Shown here: positions 33,385 through 42,453 of the stretch, in pieces
Numbering within the stretch: the stretch's first letter is position 1
Layout: each line of letters starts with the position of its first letter
Assembly (NCBI GenBank): GCA_937946835.1
Contig: CALFAV010000062.1
Span: 1-42,453, forward strand
Length of the DNA stretch: 42,453 nt
Reading direction: 5' to 3'
DNA from: an uncultured Verrucomicrobiae bacterium
GTDB taxonomy: Bacteria; Verrucomicrobiota; Verrucomicrobiia; Limisphaerales; J093
Made by a program: the position numbers and the translations under genes
The notes under the pieces: model-generated
Seen by the model: the letters and a program-made list of their open reading frames with translations, nothing else
Told to the model about the DNA's origin: nothing
The model's database searches: none

Positions 33385-34911
33385 TCAACTCGCGATGAGG
33401 TTCCGATGTTGTCCAAAGGCGCCGCGCAGCGCGCGCGAGACCTCATCCTGAAGCGCCTGCAACTTGGCGTACACCGCCACGTTCGCCGGCCTGGGCCGGG
33501 CGGTCTGTGCGGGGTTCAACGCCACAAACTCATCCGTGATCGTCTCGATGCCGACCCGGTCGCCCTGCTGATTGCGCCAGCACCAGAGCGCCTGCAGGGC
33601 CGCGCCGTAGGCCGCGCCCTCGCCCACCTTCAACGTCACCACCTCGGCGTTGAACACATCAGCCATGATCTGGCGCCACAGTTTTGAATTGGCGCCGCCG
33701 CCGGTGGCCCGAATCTGCGTGGCCCGGACACCCAGTTCGGCCAGCCGCCGCAGGCCGTAGTTCATGCCCAGGGTCACCCCCTCCATCGCCGCGCGAGCGA
33801 AATGTGCGGCGGTGAACGTGGCCGGGCGCACGCCGAAAAACACGCCCGTGCCGTCGGGCACATTGGGCGTGCGCTCGCCCTCGAGGTAGGGCAGCAACAG
33901 CAGCCCGTCCGCCCCCGCCGGGGCCTTGGCCGCGGTGCGCTCGAACTGCGCGTGGTCCATTTTGAAATCGCGCCGGACCATTTCCGTGGCCACCGTCACG
34001 TTCATCGTGCACAGCAGCGGCAACCAGCGGTTGGTCGAGTCGCAGAACGCCGCAATCTCGCCCTGCGGGTCCACGACCGGTTGGGCGCTGCAGGCGTAAA
34101 TGGTGCCGCTGGTGCCGAAGCTGGCGGTGACGATGCCCGGCCGGGTGTTGCCGGTGCCGATGGCGCCCATCATGTTGTCGCCCCCGCCCGCGCTCACCAG
34201 CACGTCCGTCGTCAGGCCCAGTGCCCTGGCCGTGGCGGGTTGGAGGGTCCCCACCGGCTGGTCGCTGGAGATGAGCGGCGGCAACTTGGCCTCGAGGTCC
34301 GGGTCAATCGCCGCCAGCGCGGCCTTGCACCAGGTGCGCGTGCGCACGTCCAGCAGGGCGGTGCCGCTGGCGTCGCCGTACTCCATCACCGCGCGGCCGG
34401 TGAGCCACCAGTTCAGGTAGTCGTGCGGCAGCAGCACGGTGGCGAGCCGGGCGAAATTCTGCGGCTCGTGATTTTTGAGCCAGAGGATTTTCGAGGCGGT
34501 GAAACCGGGCAGAATGGCATTGCCCAGCGCGGCGATGGTGGCCGCGGGCCCCCCCAACGCGGCGGTCAACTGCTCGCACTCGGCCGCCGTCGAGGTGTCG
34601 CACCACAGCTTGGCCGGGCGGATGACGTTCCCCTCCCTGTCCAGGGGCACAAAGCCGTGCTGCTGGCCGCTGACGCCGAGGGCCCGGACCTCGCCGGCCT
34701 TCGCCCCGGCCTGTTTGAGCGCGGCCCGGATGGCCCGGGCGGTGGCGTCGCGCCAGGTGTGCGGGTGTTGTTCCTTGGCGCCGGGGGGCAGTTTCGGAAT
34801 CAGGCCGTAGGCGACCGAGGCGGTGCCCACGACCTTTTTTTTGGCCACGTCCAACACCAGGGCCTTGGTGGATTGGGTGCCGCTATCAATGCCGATCACC
34901 AGGGTACGCAT
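33385..34911 (-). CDS. xylB: Xylulokinase (FGGY family)
   Basis: A 508-residue cytosolic sugar kinase that phosphorylates D-xylulose with ATP, feeding the pentose phosphate pathway. It has the N-terminal FGGY ATPase motif GIDSGTQSTK (7-16), the substrate-binding GVSGQQHGFVPLD with the aspartate pair typical of XylB, the GGGDNMMGAIG loop, and the C-terminal ATP signature TGGGANSKLWRQIMADV. Length matches the family (about 480-510). The ATG at 34911 begins directly with the first beta-strand. Related FGGY kinases for ribulose or fuculose are less likely because of the GQQHG motif. No xylA or transporter is adjacent. Confidence 0.9.
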   Translation of the reverse strand: MRTLVIGIDSGTQSTKALVLDVAKKKVVGTASVAYGLIPKLPPGAKEQHPHTWRDATARAIRAALKQAGAKAGEVRALGVSGQQHGFVPLDREGNVIRPAKLWCDTSTAAECEQLTAALGGPAATIAALGNAILPGFTASKILWLKNHEPQNFARLATVLLPHDYLNWWLTGRAVMEYGDASGTALLDVRTRTWCKAALAAIDPDLEAKLPPLISSDQPVGTLQPATARALGLTTDVLVSAGGGDNMMGAIGTGNTRPGIVTASFGTSGTIYACSAQPVVDPQGEIAAFCDSTNRWLPLLCTMNVTVATEMVRRDFKMDHAQFERTAAKAPAGADGLLLLPYLEGERTPNVPDGTGVFFGVRPATFTAAHFARAAMEGVTLGMNYGLRRLAELGVRATQIRATGGGANSKLWRQIMADVFNAEVVTLKVGEGAAYGAALQALWCWRNQQGDRVGIETITDEFVALNPAQTARPRPANVAVYAKLQALQDEVSRALRGAFGQHRNLIAS

Positions 34912-35305
34912 GGGACAAAACGACGTTCTTGGATGCGGGGAGCTTGAGCGGCCGGCTGCTCAAAGTCCAATCGGAAAGGACCTCCGGCCCGGGAAGCACT
35001 TCCTCCGATGGCCCCCCGGGACCGCCGAACGAAGCCACCGGGAATGCTTCGACCACCCCGGCGTCCAACCGCAAGCCATCCGGCGAAGGCGGGAACGCCC
35101 ACGGCCCCGTGGACGCAGACGCGAGCTCCCTGCCGCCCGACCTCCGGTGGGCGGGCCGCCCTCGCGGCCAAAACCCCGGCCGGCTCACCCGGCCAAACGC
35201 CGGCCCGCGCCCCCGCCGGCACGTTCGGCTCCGCGGGCGTCGAGCTGGTGCCGCGCCCCCCGTTCCTTGACACCGTCGCGGGCGTTCCCGGACACTGCCC
35301 CGCCT
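34912..35305. other. Divergent gap of about 390 bases with no gene
   Basis: It separates xylB (minus) from glyQS (plus). Frames here are open only because of the very high GC content; none has a recognisable motif. A -35/-10 pair just before glyQS is the only element I can point to. Confidence 0.6.
35267..35296 (+). promoter_or_regulatory. Promoter of glyQS
   Basis: A perfect TTGACA (35267-35272) is followed after 18 bases by GACACT (35291-35296). Transcription would begin near 35303, leaving about three bases before the ATG at 35306. Confidence 0.45.
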
Positions 35306-36898
35306 ATGGCGGAGCCGAAAACCAACGTGCTGATGGAGAAAATCGTGTCGCTGTGCAAGCGGCGCGGGTTCATCTATCCCTCCTCGGAAATTTACGGCGG
35401 CATTGCGGGGTTTTGGGACTACGGCCCGCTGGGCGCGGAACTCAAGCGCAACGTCAAGGACCTGTGGTGGCGGCGCGTGGTGCACCAGCGCGACGACGTG
35501 GCCGGGCTGGAAGCCACCATCATCATGGCCCCGCAAATCTGGAAGGCCTCCGGCCACGTGGACACCTTCAGCGATCCGATGGTGGACTGCAAAACCTGCA
35601 AGGGCCGGTTTCGCGCCGATCAACTGGCCGAGACCCCCTGCCCCCAGCGTCCGAGCAAAATGGTCAGCGAATGCCACGGCGAGAAAACCCCGCCGCGTCC
35701 CTTCAACCTCATGTTCACCACCCACGTCGGGCCGGTGCAGGACGACTCCAGCCTGGCCTACCTCCGCCCCGAGACCGCGCAGGCCATCTTTGCCCAGTTC
35801 AAAAACGTGCTCGAGACCTCGCGCCAGCGGGTACCCTTCGGCATTGCCCAAATCGGCAAGGCCTTCCGCAACGAGGTCACCCCGCGCAACTTCACCTTCC
35901 GCTCCCGCGAGTTCGAGCAGATGGAACTCGAGTTTTTCATCCGGCCGGACGAGGCCGTCGAGGCCATCTGCGGTCACGTGGCCACGCCCGCCGGTCCCGG
36001 TCATCCCGGCGAGCCGCAACCGGACTGGGGCTGGCAGATGTGGCATCAGTACTGGGTGGAGGAACGCCTCCGCTTCTACGAGAGCCTCGGCCTGTCCCGC
36101 GACACGCTCGAGGAGTACTGGCAGAAACCCGAGGAGCTGGCCCACTACGCCCGCGCCTGTGTGGACATCCTGTTCAAGTTTCCCTTCGGCACGCAGGAAC
36201 TGGAGGGCATCGCCGCGCGCAGCGACTTTGACCTCTCGCAGCACCAGCGCTTTTCGGGCAAGCCGATGACCGTCTTCGACGAGGAACTCAAAAACGCCTG
36301 GGCCAAACTGCCGCAGGAAAAGCAGGACGCGCTCTGGCGCCGGTATTTCGAGGCCCGCCGCGCCTACCTCGCCCGCATGGGCGAAACCGCCGAACAGGCC
36401 GAGGCCCTGGCCCGGGCGGATGCCGACGGCCTCGCCCGGGGCTGGTACGTGCCGCACGTCATCGAACCCTCCGCCGGGGTGGATCGCCTGATCCTGGCGC
36501 TGCTCTGCCACGCCTACAGCGAGGTCACCGACACCGACGCCAAGGGCAAACCCGAGACGCGGGTCATCCTGCGCTTCCACCCGAGCGTGGCGCCGATCAA
36601 GGTCGGGGTCTTCCCCCTGCTCAAAAACCGGCCCGAGCTGGTGGCCAGGGCCCGCGAAGTGCGCGACCTCCTCCGCCCGCGCTTCACGGTCTTTTACGAC
36701 GAGACCGGCTCGATCGGGCGCCGCTACGCCCGCCAGGACGAGGCCGGCACGCCCTTCGGCGTGACCATTGACTTCGACACCCTCGGGGAGACGCCCGCGC
36801 TCAAGGACACGGTCACCGTGCGGGAGCGCGACACCGGCCGGCAGGAGCGCGTGGCCATCGCGGAGCTGATCGGCTGGCTCGAGGCGCACCTGCGTTGA
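35306..36898 (+). CDS. glyQS: Glycyl-tRNA synthetase, homodimeric type
   Basis: A 530-residue class II aminoacyl-tRNA synthetase of the alpha2 (eukaryote-like) type that charges tRNA-Gly in the cytosol. It opens with LMEKIVSLCKRRGFIYPSSE and the characteristic GGIAGFWDYGPLG (motif 1 region). Motif 2 is in AQIGKAFRNEVTPRNFTFRSRE and motif 3 in EPSAGVDRLILALL. The C-terminal anticodon-binding domain begins near KVGVFPLLKNRPE. The central insertion includes a possible zinc site, CKTCKG with later Cys residues. The ATG at 35306 is the first Met that gives a normal N-terminus; the open frame upstream lacks family sequence. The DUF2127 gene starts one base after the stop. Confidence 0.95.
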   Translation: MAEPKTNVLMEKIVSLCKRRGFIYPSSEIYGGIAGFWDYGPLGAELKRNVKDLWWRRVVHQRDDVAGLEATIIMAPQIWKASGHVDTFSDPMVDCKTCKGRFRADQLAETPCPQRPSKMVSECHGEKTPPRPFNLMFTTHVGPVQDDSSLAYLRPETAQAIFAQFKNVLETSRQRVPFGIAQIGKAFRNEVTPRNFTFRSREFEQMELEFFIRPDEAVEAICGHVATPAGPGHPGEPQPDWGWQMWHQYWVEERLRFYESLGLSRDTLEEYWQKPEELAHYARACVDILFKFPFGTQELEGIAARSDFDLSQHQRFSGKPMTVFDEELKNAWAKLPQEKQDALWRRYFEARRAYLARMGETAEQAEALARADADGLARGWYVPHVIEPSAGVDRLILALLCHAYSEVTDTDAKGKPETRVILRFHPSVAPIKVGVFPLLKNRPELVARAREVRDLLRPRFTVFYDETGSIGRRYARQDEAGTPFGVTIDFDTLGETPALKDTVTVRERDTGRQERVAIAELIGWLEAHLR

Positions 36899-36899
36899 G

Positions 36900-37439
36900 A
36901 TGATCGGCCCCGGGAAGTCTTCGTCCGGCTCCGCTGCGGGCCCGGCCGGGCTGTACGGCGTGGTGGCCATCAAGCTGGGCAAGGCCCTGCTGCTGCTGAC
37001 CCTGGCGGTGGGCATCTTCAGCCTGGCGAACAATGATCTGCCGCGCGAACTGGAAACCCTGCTGCGCGTCCTGCACCAGGACCCGGCGCACGAATTTTGG
37101 GCCACCCTGGCCGCCAAGTTGGAATCCCTGACCCCGGCCGGCCTGCAATTCCTCGCCTCGGGCACGTTGCTGTACGCGCTGTTGCTCTTTGCCGAAGGGC
37201 TGGGCCTGTTGTGCGGGTGCGCCTGGGCGGTCTGGCTGGCCATTGGGGAAACCGCCTTCTTCATCCCCATCGAAGTGCTGGACCTGCTGCACCGCTTCCG
37301 CTGGGGCATCGCGGCGGTGCTGGCCGCCAACGTGCTCATCGTGGCCTGGCTGGTGCGGTACCGGCACCGCTGGTTCCGACACGGCCGCGCCCGCGCCGCC
37401 ATTCCGGCGCCGCCGGTGGATCCCGCCCCGGGATTGTGA
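36900..37439 (+). CDS. DUF2127 family membrane protein
   Basis: A 179-residue integral membrane protein with four predicted helices (about 18-42, 79-103, 106-128 and 134-152) and a basic C-terminal tail. It begins the conserved part with LYGVVAIKLGKALLLL, the pattern of DUF2127. The family's function is not known. It starts one base after the glyQS stop and queA starts 29 bases after its end, so it may be co-transcribed with both, though queA also has its own promoter inside this gene's end. Confidence 0.82.
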   Translation: MIGPGKSSSGSAAGPAGLYGVVAIKLGKALLLLTLAVGIFSLANNDLPRELETLLRVLHQDPAHEFWATLAAKLESLTPAGLQFLASGTLLYALLLFAEGLGLLCGCAWAVWLAIGETAFFIPIEVLDLLHRFRWGIAAVLAANVLIVAWLVRYRHRWFRHGRARAAIPAPPVDPAPGL

Positions 37440-37462
37440 GCGCCGGTCCCCACGGCTAAAAC
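37434..37462 (+). promoter_or_regulatory. Promoter of queA
   Basis: TTGTGA (37434-37439, overlapping the DUF2127 stop) and TAAAAC (37457-37462) are 17 bases apart. The -10 box ends six bases before the GTG at 37469, predicting a leaderless message. Confidence 0.45.
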
Positions 37463-37468
37463 GGCCCT

Positions 37469-38535
<1,067 letters not shown>

Positions 38536-38539
<4 letters not shown>

Positions 38540-39303
38540 ACCCGGCCCCGGCCCCGCCCGCCGCGCGCCCGGCCGGGCGGATCATTCAGTTGACCCCCGG
38601 CGCCGCCCGACGCGGCGCGGCGCGGCCGTTCGTGCTGGTGAACATGGCCATGACCGCCGACGGCAAGATCGCCACGGCCGACCGGCGCCTTCACACCTTT
38701 GGCAGCCGGCGGGACCTGGCGCACCTGTACGAACTGCGCGCGACCGCGGACGCCGTGATGTGCGGCGCGCGCACCGCGGGGGCGGACGTGACCCTCGGTC
38801 CGGGTGGGTTGAAGTACCGCCGGCTCCGGCTCCGGCGCGGCCTGGCCGAGTTCCACTTGCGCGTACTGGTCAGCGGCTCGGGCTGCCTCGATCCGGGGCT
38901 GCCGCTGTTCACCCGGCGGTTTTCGCCGATCATCGTGATCACCACCGGCCGGGCCGGCCCGGGGCGGTGGCGACGGCTGGCGGCGGTGGCGGACGAAGTG
39001 GTCGTGGCGGGCGGGAGCAAAGTGAACTTCACCGCCGCGCTGGCCCACTTGGCGGAACAGTGGGGGGTGCGGCGGTTGCTGTGCGAGGGCGGCGGGGAGT
39101 TGAACGACGCGTTGTTCCGGGCCGACCTGGTGGACGAGTTGCACCTGACGATCTGCCCGTTGGTGTTCGGCGGGCGCACCGCCCCCACGATCGCCGACGG
39201 GGTGGGGGTGCCCCGGCTGGCCGACGCGCGGCGCTTCCGGCTGGCACGCCGGCGCCGGGTGGGAGAGGAACTGTTCTGCGTGTTCACCCGGGTCCGGAAT
39301 TGA
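38536..39303 (+). CDS. RibD C-terminal-type reductase (dihydrofolate reductase-like)
   Basis: A 255-residue protein made of one RibD_C domain, which reduces the ribosyl of a pyrimidine or pteridine intermediate with NADPH. It has FVLVNMAMTADGKIA, MCGARTAGADVTL, LLCEGGGELNDALF and CPLVFGGRTAPT, the NADPH and substrate blocks of the family. The deaminase half of bifunctional RibD is missing; the first 30 residues are an Ala/Pro-rich tail. It overlaps queA by four bases. The likely role is the riboflavin-pathway reductase step, but with queA next to it a pterin-related role is also possible. Confidence 0.82.
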
Positions 39304-39316
39304 CGCCCCGGGCGGC

Positions 39317-39344
39317 TTGCCCACCTGTGGCCTCCGCCTAAGCT
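39317..39344 (+). promoter_or_regulatory. Candidate promoter of the ABC permease gene
   Basis: TTGCCC (39317-39322) and TAAGCT (39339-39344) are 16 bases apart. The -10 box ends nine bases before the ATG at 39354. The -35 box equals that of the TPR gene. Confidence 0.3.
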
Positions 39345-39353
39345 GCGCCGGGC

Positions 39354-41054
39354 ATGAAACGCCACGACCTGGACGGCTGGACGCTCACCTTTCTGGGCCT
39401 GTTGCTGGCTTTCTTCGCGGCGTTCCTGGTGTACCCCGTGAGCTTCATGCTGCGCCGGGCGTTCGGGTCGGGCGGCGAGTTCACCCTGGCCTACTTCGGG
39501 TATCTGCTGGCCAGTCCGCTGCTGCGGGAGGCGCTCTGGAACAGCCTGGCCATTGCCGTACTGACCACCGCGGCCACCACGGTCCTGGCGCTGCCGCTGG
39601 CGCATTGGATGACCCGATACGACTTCCGCGGCAAGGCCCTGCTGGGCGGGTTGATCCTGGTGCCGATGATCCTGCCCCCGTTTGTCGGGGCCATCGGGCT
39701 GAAGCAACTGCTGGCGAAATTCGGCTCACTGAATCTGGCGCTGATGCACCTGGGGCTGCTGCCGCCGGACCGGCCCGTGGACTGGCTGGGCGCGGGCGGT
39801 TTCTGGGGCATCGTGATTTTGCAGGTCCTGAGCCTGTACCCGATCATGTTCCTGAATCTCTCGGCGGCGATGGCCAATGTGGACCCCGCGCTGCGCGAGG
39901 CGGCCCAAAACCTGGGCGCGGGCGGCTGGCGGTTGTTTCGGACGGTGACCGCGCCGCTGATTCTGCCGGGCTGGTTCGCCGGGGCGGTCATCGTGTTCAT
40001 CTGGGCGTTCACCGACCTGGGCACGCCCCTGATCTTCGGCTACGCGCGTGTGGTGCCGGTGCAGATTTTCGACGCGATCACCGAGTTGAACACCAATCCG
40101 GCCGGCTACGCCCTGGTGGTCCTGGTGCTGGCGCTGGTGCTGGGGCTGTTCGTGGCCTCCAAGCGCGTCGTGGCCGGGCGCCGGTACGAGATGCTCGCCC
40201 GCGGCCACACCGCCGGGGCGGAGGCGCGGGCCACGCCGCGGCAGACCGTGCTGCTCTGGCTGGGCTTTGGCGGGGTGCTGGCGCTGGCCCTGTTGCCGCA
40301 TCTGGCCGTGGTGGTGCAGAGCCTGGCCGAGCGCTGGTTCTTTGCGGTGCTGCCGGACCATTGGACCCTGGCGCACTACGGCGAACTGTTCGGGCACGGG
40401 ATGACCGCCCGCAGCATCCGCAACAGCCTCTTCTACGCCAGCCTGAGCGCCGGGCTGGACCTGGTGCTGGGCGTGACGATCGCCTGGCTGCTGACGCGAC
40501 GGCGCCTGCCCTTCGCCAACGTGCTGGACGCGCTGGCCATGCTGCCCCTGGCCCTGCCGGGTCTGGTGCTGGCCTTCGGCTACGTGGCCGGGTTCGACTG
40601 GCCCGTGCCCTGGTTGAATCCGCGCGAGAACCCCACCCTGCTGTTGATTGTGAGCTACAGCGTGCGGCGCCTGCCGTACCTGGTGCGCTCGGCCTACGCC
40701 GGTTTCCAGCAGACCAGCGTCACCCTCGAGGAGGCCAGCGCCAATCTCGGTGCCTCGCCCTGGCGCACCCTGCGCCGCATCACCCTGCCGCTGGTCTCGG
40801 CCCACCTCATCGCCGGTGGCGTGCTCACCTTCGCCTTTGCCATGCTCGAGGTCAGCGACAGCCTCATCCTGGCCATGCGGGAACAGTACTTCCCCATCAC
40901 CAAGATGATCTACGCACTGATGGGGCGCATCGAGCCGGAAGCCGCCGCCGTGGCCTGCGCCCTGGGCGTGGTGGGGATGGGAATCCTCAGCCTCAGCCTG
41001 CTGACGGCCGGGCGCCTGCTGGGCCGCAGGTTGGGCCAACTGTTCCGCGTCTGA
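39354..41054 (+). CDS. Fused two-domain ABC transporter permease (Fe3+/thiamine/phosphonate type)
   Basis: A 566-residue inner-membrane protein with about twelve membrane helices, formed by two tandem binding-protein-dependent permease domains. Each has an EAA loop that docks the ATPase: EAAQNLGAGGWRLFRTV near residue 181 and EASANLGASPWRTLRRI near 462. Single-chain doubled permeases of this kind include FbpB/SfuB (iron), ThiP (thiamine) and PhnV-type systems. The window contains neither an ATPase nor a solute-binding protein for it, so the substrate is open. The downstream 500 bases look degraded, so partner genes may have been lost or lie elsewhere. Confidence 0.9.
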   Translation: MKRHDLDGWTLTFLGLLLAFFAAFLVYPVSFMLRRAFGSGGEFTLAYFGYLLASPLLREALWNSLAIAVLTTAATTVLALPLAHWMTRYDFRGKALLGGLILVPMILPPFVGAIGLKQLLAKFGSLNLALMHLGLLPPDRPVDWLGAGGFWGIVILQVLSLYPIMFLNLSAAMANVDPALREAAQNLGAGGWRLFRTVTAPLILPGWFAGAVIVFIWAFTDLGTPLIFGYARVVPVQIFDAITELNTNPAGYALVVLVLALVLGLFVASKRVVAGRRYEMLARGHTAGAEARATPRQTVLLWLGFGGVLALALLPHLAVVVQSLAERWFFAVLPDHWTLAHYGELFGHGMTARSIRNSLFYASLSAGLDLVLGVTIAWLLTRRRLPFANVLDALAMLPLALPGLVLAFGYVAGFDWPVPWLNPRENPTLLLIVSYSVRRLPYLVRSAYAGFQQTSVTLEEASANLGASPWRTLRRITLPLVSAHLIAGGVLTFAFAMLEVSDSLILAMREQYFPITKMIYALMGRIEPEAAAVACALGVVGMGILSLSLLTAGRLLGRRLGQLFRV

Positions 41055-41567
41055 GCCGGGCACCGTCTGCGCCGGCTTGGTGGCCGGGGAAAAACCACGC
41101 GGGCACCGGGGCGTAGCTCAGTTTCCAGCACTTTCTTCAAAACCCGGACCCGGACCGCCGCGGGCATCTCCAGACTGTCCCTGCCAGTGGCATTCATTCA
41201 TCGGAGGTGGGGACCTTTTGTCTGCAGTCCCCCGATGGGCTGCCAGTTCACTCCCTGCCCGAGTTGGAAGCCAGGGCTTTGCACAGGTGTGCCGCGTGCC
41301 GCTACCTGACTCGCTGGCCTGCCCTCGGAAACGCCGACACAACCGGGGGGCAAAATTATTTCAAAAAAGAGGTGGACCCCCATGCTGGACTGTACCAACT
41401 TCGCCCCAAGGGGTGGGCGGCGAAGCGGGGCAGGACGTGGAACCATGGACCGGAGCGCAGGTCCGTTACAAAACCGGTGGGCCGGGAGCGAGTTGGCGGG
41501 ACTGAGTCGCCCTGGCCGGACTTCGGAACGGCCGGGATCCGGAGACCACGTGGCCGACTGCGGAGAT
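41055..41567. other. Degraded-looking stretch of about 510 bases without a gene
   Basis: Open frames here lack consistent codon bias and recognisable motifs. The stretch contains a copy of the motif also found at 15027, with a tRNA-like GGGGCGTAGCTCAGTT at 41108-41123 that is not continued into a tRNA. An AT-rich patch at 41351-41370 is followed by a GAGGTGG ribosome-binding-like sequence before an ATG at 41382. The peptide from that ATG is low-complexity and leads into the frameshifted membrane-protein gene. Confidence 0.5.
41109..41128 (+). repeat. Second copy of the GGGCGTAGCT...TTCCAG motif
   Basis: GGGCGTAGCT followed by CAGT and TTCCAG. It matches 15027-15045 except for a three- or four-base middle. 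Both copies lie in gene-free stretches. The hairpin that encloses copy one is not conserved here. Confidence 0.4.
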
Positions 41568-41845
41568 GTGGCCAGCGTGGGGCGTTTTCAGCGCGGATTT
41601 GTCAGCGGCGTGGCGCTGTTGCTGGGGCTAACCGGCGGGCTGAAGCTGGTGGGGGTGTTACAGGAGACCCCGGTGCTGGGGTGGCGGATCCCCTGTTTCC
41701 CTTCCTGACGCTGCGGCTGGTGCTGTTTCTGGCGGCGGGGTTGGGCTGGTGGCAGCGTTGGGCACAGCGCGTGTGGCCGACGCACGCGCCGGGCCGCCCC
41801 GATCCACGTCTGCGAGAACCACGGCTGGCGTGCTTGGGCCACTGA
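41568..41845 (+). pseudogene. Frameshifted small membrane protein gene (MauE/DoxX-like)
   Basis: From GTG 41568 one frame reads a membrane helix, GFVSGVALLLGLTGGLKLVG, then VLQETPVLG, and soon hits a stop. The natural continuation VADPLFPFLTLRLVLFL (second helix) and a basic tail lie in the -1 frame, ending at 41845. The frames join at a run of four G near 41681; a fifth G would restore one reading frame. Two-helix 'LKL-G...DPLF' proteins of this kind resemble MauE/DoxX-type membrane proteins. Genuine decay, a sequencing error in the G-run, or programmed slippage are all possible. The radical SAM gene starts two bases after its end. Confidence 0.55.
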
Positions 41846-41846
41846 C

Positions 41847-42410
41847 TTGGAAGCTTTAATTCGCTTGCACGCTTTCCTGCCCCGCAGCCGGGCCAACGGA
41901 CCCGGCTGGCGCGCGGTGATCTGGACCCAGGGTTGCTCCCTGCATTGCCCGGGCTGTTTCAACCCGGCCACGCACGACCCGACCGGCGGCCGACCGGTCC
42001 GCGTGGCCGCGCTGCTCCGGCGCATCCGTCGGCTGGGCCACACCATCGAAGGCGTCACCCTCAGCGGCGGCGAACCGCTGGAGCAGGCCGAGGCCGTCCT
42101 GGCGTTGCTCGAAGGGCTGCACCGCACCACCAGCCTGTCGGCGCTGCTCTTCACCGGCTACACCTGGGACGAATTGCTGGCCCGGCCCGACGCCGGTCGC
42201 TGGCTGGCCTGTGTGGACGTGGTGATTGCCGGCCGCTACGCCGCCCGCCAGCGGTTGGCCCGCGGCCTGCGCGGTTCGGCCAACCAGACCGTCCACCTGC
42301 TGACCGACCGCTACTTGCTGAGCGACCTGGAGGCCGTGCCTGAAGCTGAAGTGGTGCTGGCGCCGGACGGAAACCTTGTCGCCAGCGGCATTGCCCCAGT
42401 GCGGCTTTAG
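41847..42410 (+). CDS. Radical SAM / 4Fe-4S single-cluster activase-like protein
   Basis: A 187-residue protein with the radical SAM cluster motif C30-x3-C34-x2-C37 (QGCSLHCPGCFNP) and the SAM-binding GGEPLEQ. It is the short form seen in NrdG-like activating enzymes, which make a glycyl radical on a partner. The fold is a partial TIM barrel; TGYTWDELL matches the family. It starts with a TTG at 41847, since no ATG or GTG lies before the cluster at the right place; the start is the weakest part of the call. No nrdD or glycyl-radical enzyme is near, so its target is unknown. Confidence 0.8.
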   Translation: MEALIRLHAFLPRSRANGPGWRAVIWTQGCSLHCPGCFNPATHDPTGGRPVRVAALLRRIRRLGHTIEGVTLSGGEPLEQAEAVLALLEGLHRTTSLSALLFTGYTWDELLARPDAGRWLACVDVVIAGRYAARQRLARGLRGSANQTVHLLTDRYLLSDLEAVPEAEVVLAPDGNLVASGIAPVRL

Positions 42411-42453
42411 ACCAGTTCCGTTCTGAAGGGCAGATAGGGCGCGCACTCCGTGC
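42407..42453 (-). CDS. C-terminal tail of a convergent gene at the right edge
   Basis: On the minus strand an open frame enters from the right edge and reads TECAPYLPFRTELV before a TAA at 42409-42407 that overlaps the radical SAM stop. Eleven of fourteen codons end in G or C, as in the true genes here. The family cannot be named from fifteen residues. Confidence 0.35.
   Translation of the reverse strand, partial: TECAPYLPFRTELV

Noticed and set aside
35103..35305. In-frame extension of glycyl-tRNA synthetase upstream of 35306
   Set aside because: The added residues are Pro/Arg/Ala-rich, unlike any synthetase N-terminus, and a TTGACA promoter lies inside.
41108..41123. tRNA-like 5' end GGGGCGTAGCTCAGTT
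   Set aside because: The D arm, anticodon arm, T arm and 3' acceptor do not follow; it is either chance or part of the repeat motif.

Overview
The window is about 42 kb of GC-rich bacterial chromosome with dense genes on both strands. An LPS Kdo transferase and an LptF/LptG-type permease indicate a Gram-negative cell. ThuA and 3-keto-disaccharide hydrolase (DUF1080) proteins, a GH2/glutaminase-A giant, a dockerin-tailed protease, Tat-exported oxidoreductases and weak Shine-Dalgarno use together point to Verrucomicrobiota, perhaps a Limisphaera-like lineage. That placement is inference from gene content; there is no rRNA here.

Layout. 1-1404 (minus): a fragment at the left edge and kdtA. 1560-8775 (plus): an SNF2 helicase followed by a nuclease-methylase fusion that looks like a type IIG restriction enzyme. 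8907-11716 (minus): a Tat-exported alkaline phosphatase and a Tat-exported aldo/keto reductase. 11961-14866 (plus): an LptF/G permease and a soluble two-GAF histidine kinase. 15140-15321: a structured RNA ending in a very strong terminator, just upstream of rarA-ygfA-rny (15359-18913); it is a candidate 6S RNA. 18959-22824 (minus): an exported methyltransferase, a TPR protein, ThuA and a DUF1080-ThuA fusion. 23029-24969 (plus): a CocE-type hydrolase. 25035-31874 (minus): a 1463-residue GH2/GtaA fusion and a sedolisin-like S8 protease with a dockerin. 32221-34911: a xylose-isomerase-like TIM barrel converging on a xylulokinase. 35306-41054 (plus): glycyl-tRNA synthetase, a DUF2127 membrane protein, queA, a RibD-type reductase and a fused two-domain ABC permease. 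41055-42453: a degraded stretch with a frameshifted membrane-protein gene, a radical SAM activase and the tail of a convergent gene.

Taken together, the region mixes core functions (LPS export, tRNA modification and charging, RNA decay, replication-fork repair) with an exported polymer-degradation set: ThuA, DUF1080, GH2/GtaA, CocE, S8-dockerin and sugar kinase/isomerase. The helicase/type IIG pair is the only clear defence candidate.

Reading the upstream regions shows a recurring arrangement. A TAnnnT-like -10 box often ends six or seven bases before the start codon, in the best cases with a TTGnnn -35 box 16-17 bases further up. This predicts leaderless mRNAs for rarA, queA, the GH2 fusion, the TPR gene and the phosphatase, and possibly others. 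No CRISPR array, complete tRNA or insertion sequence was seen.
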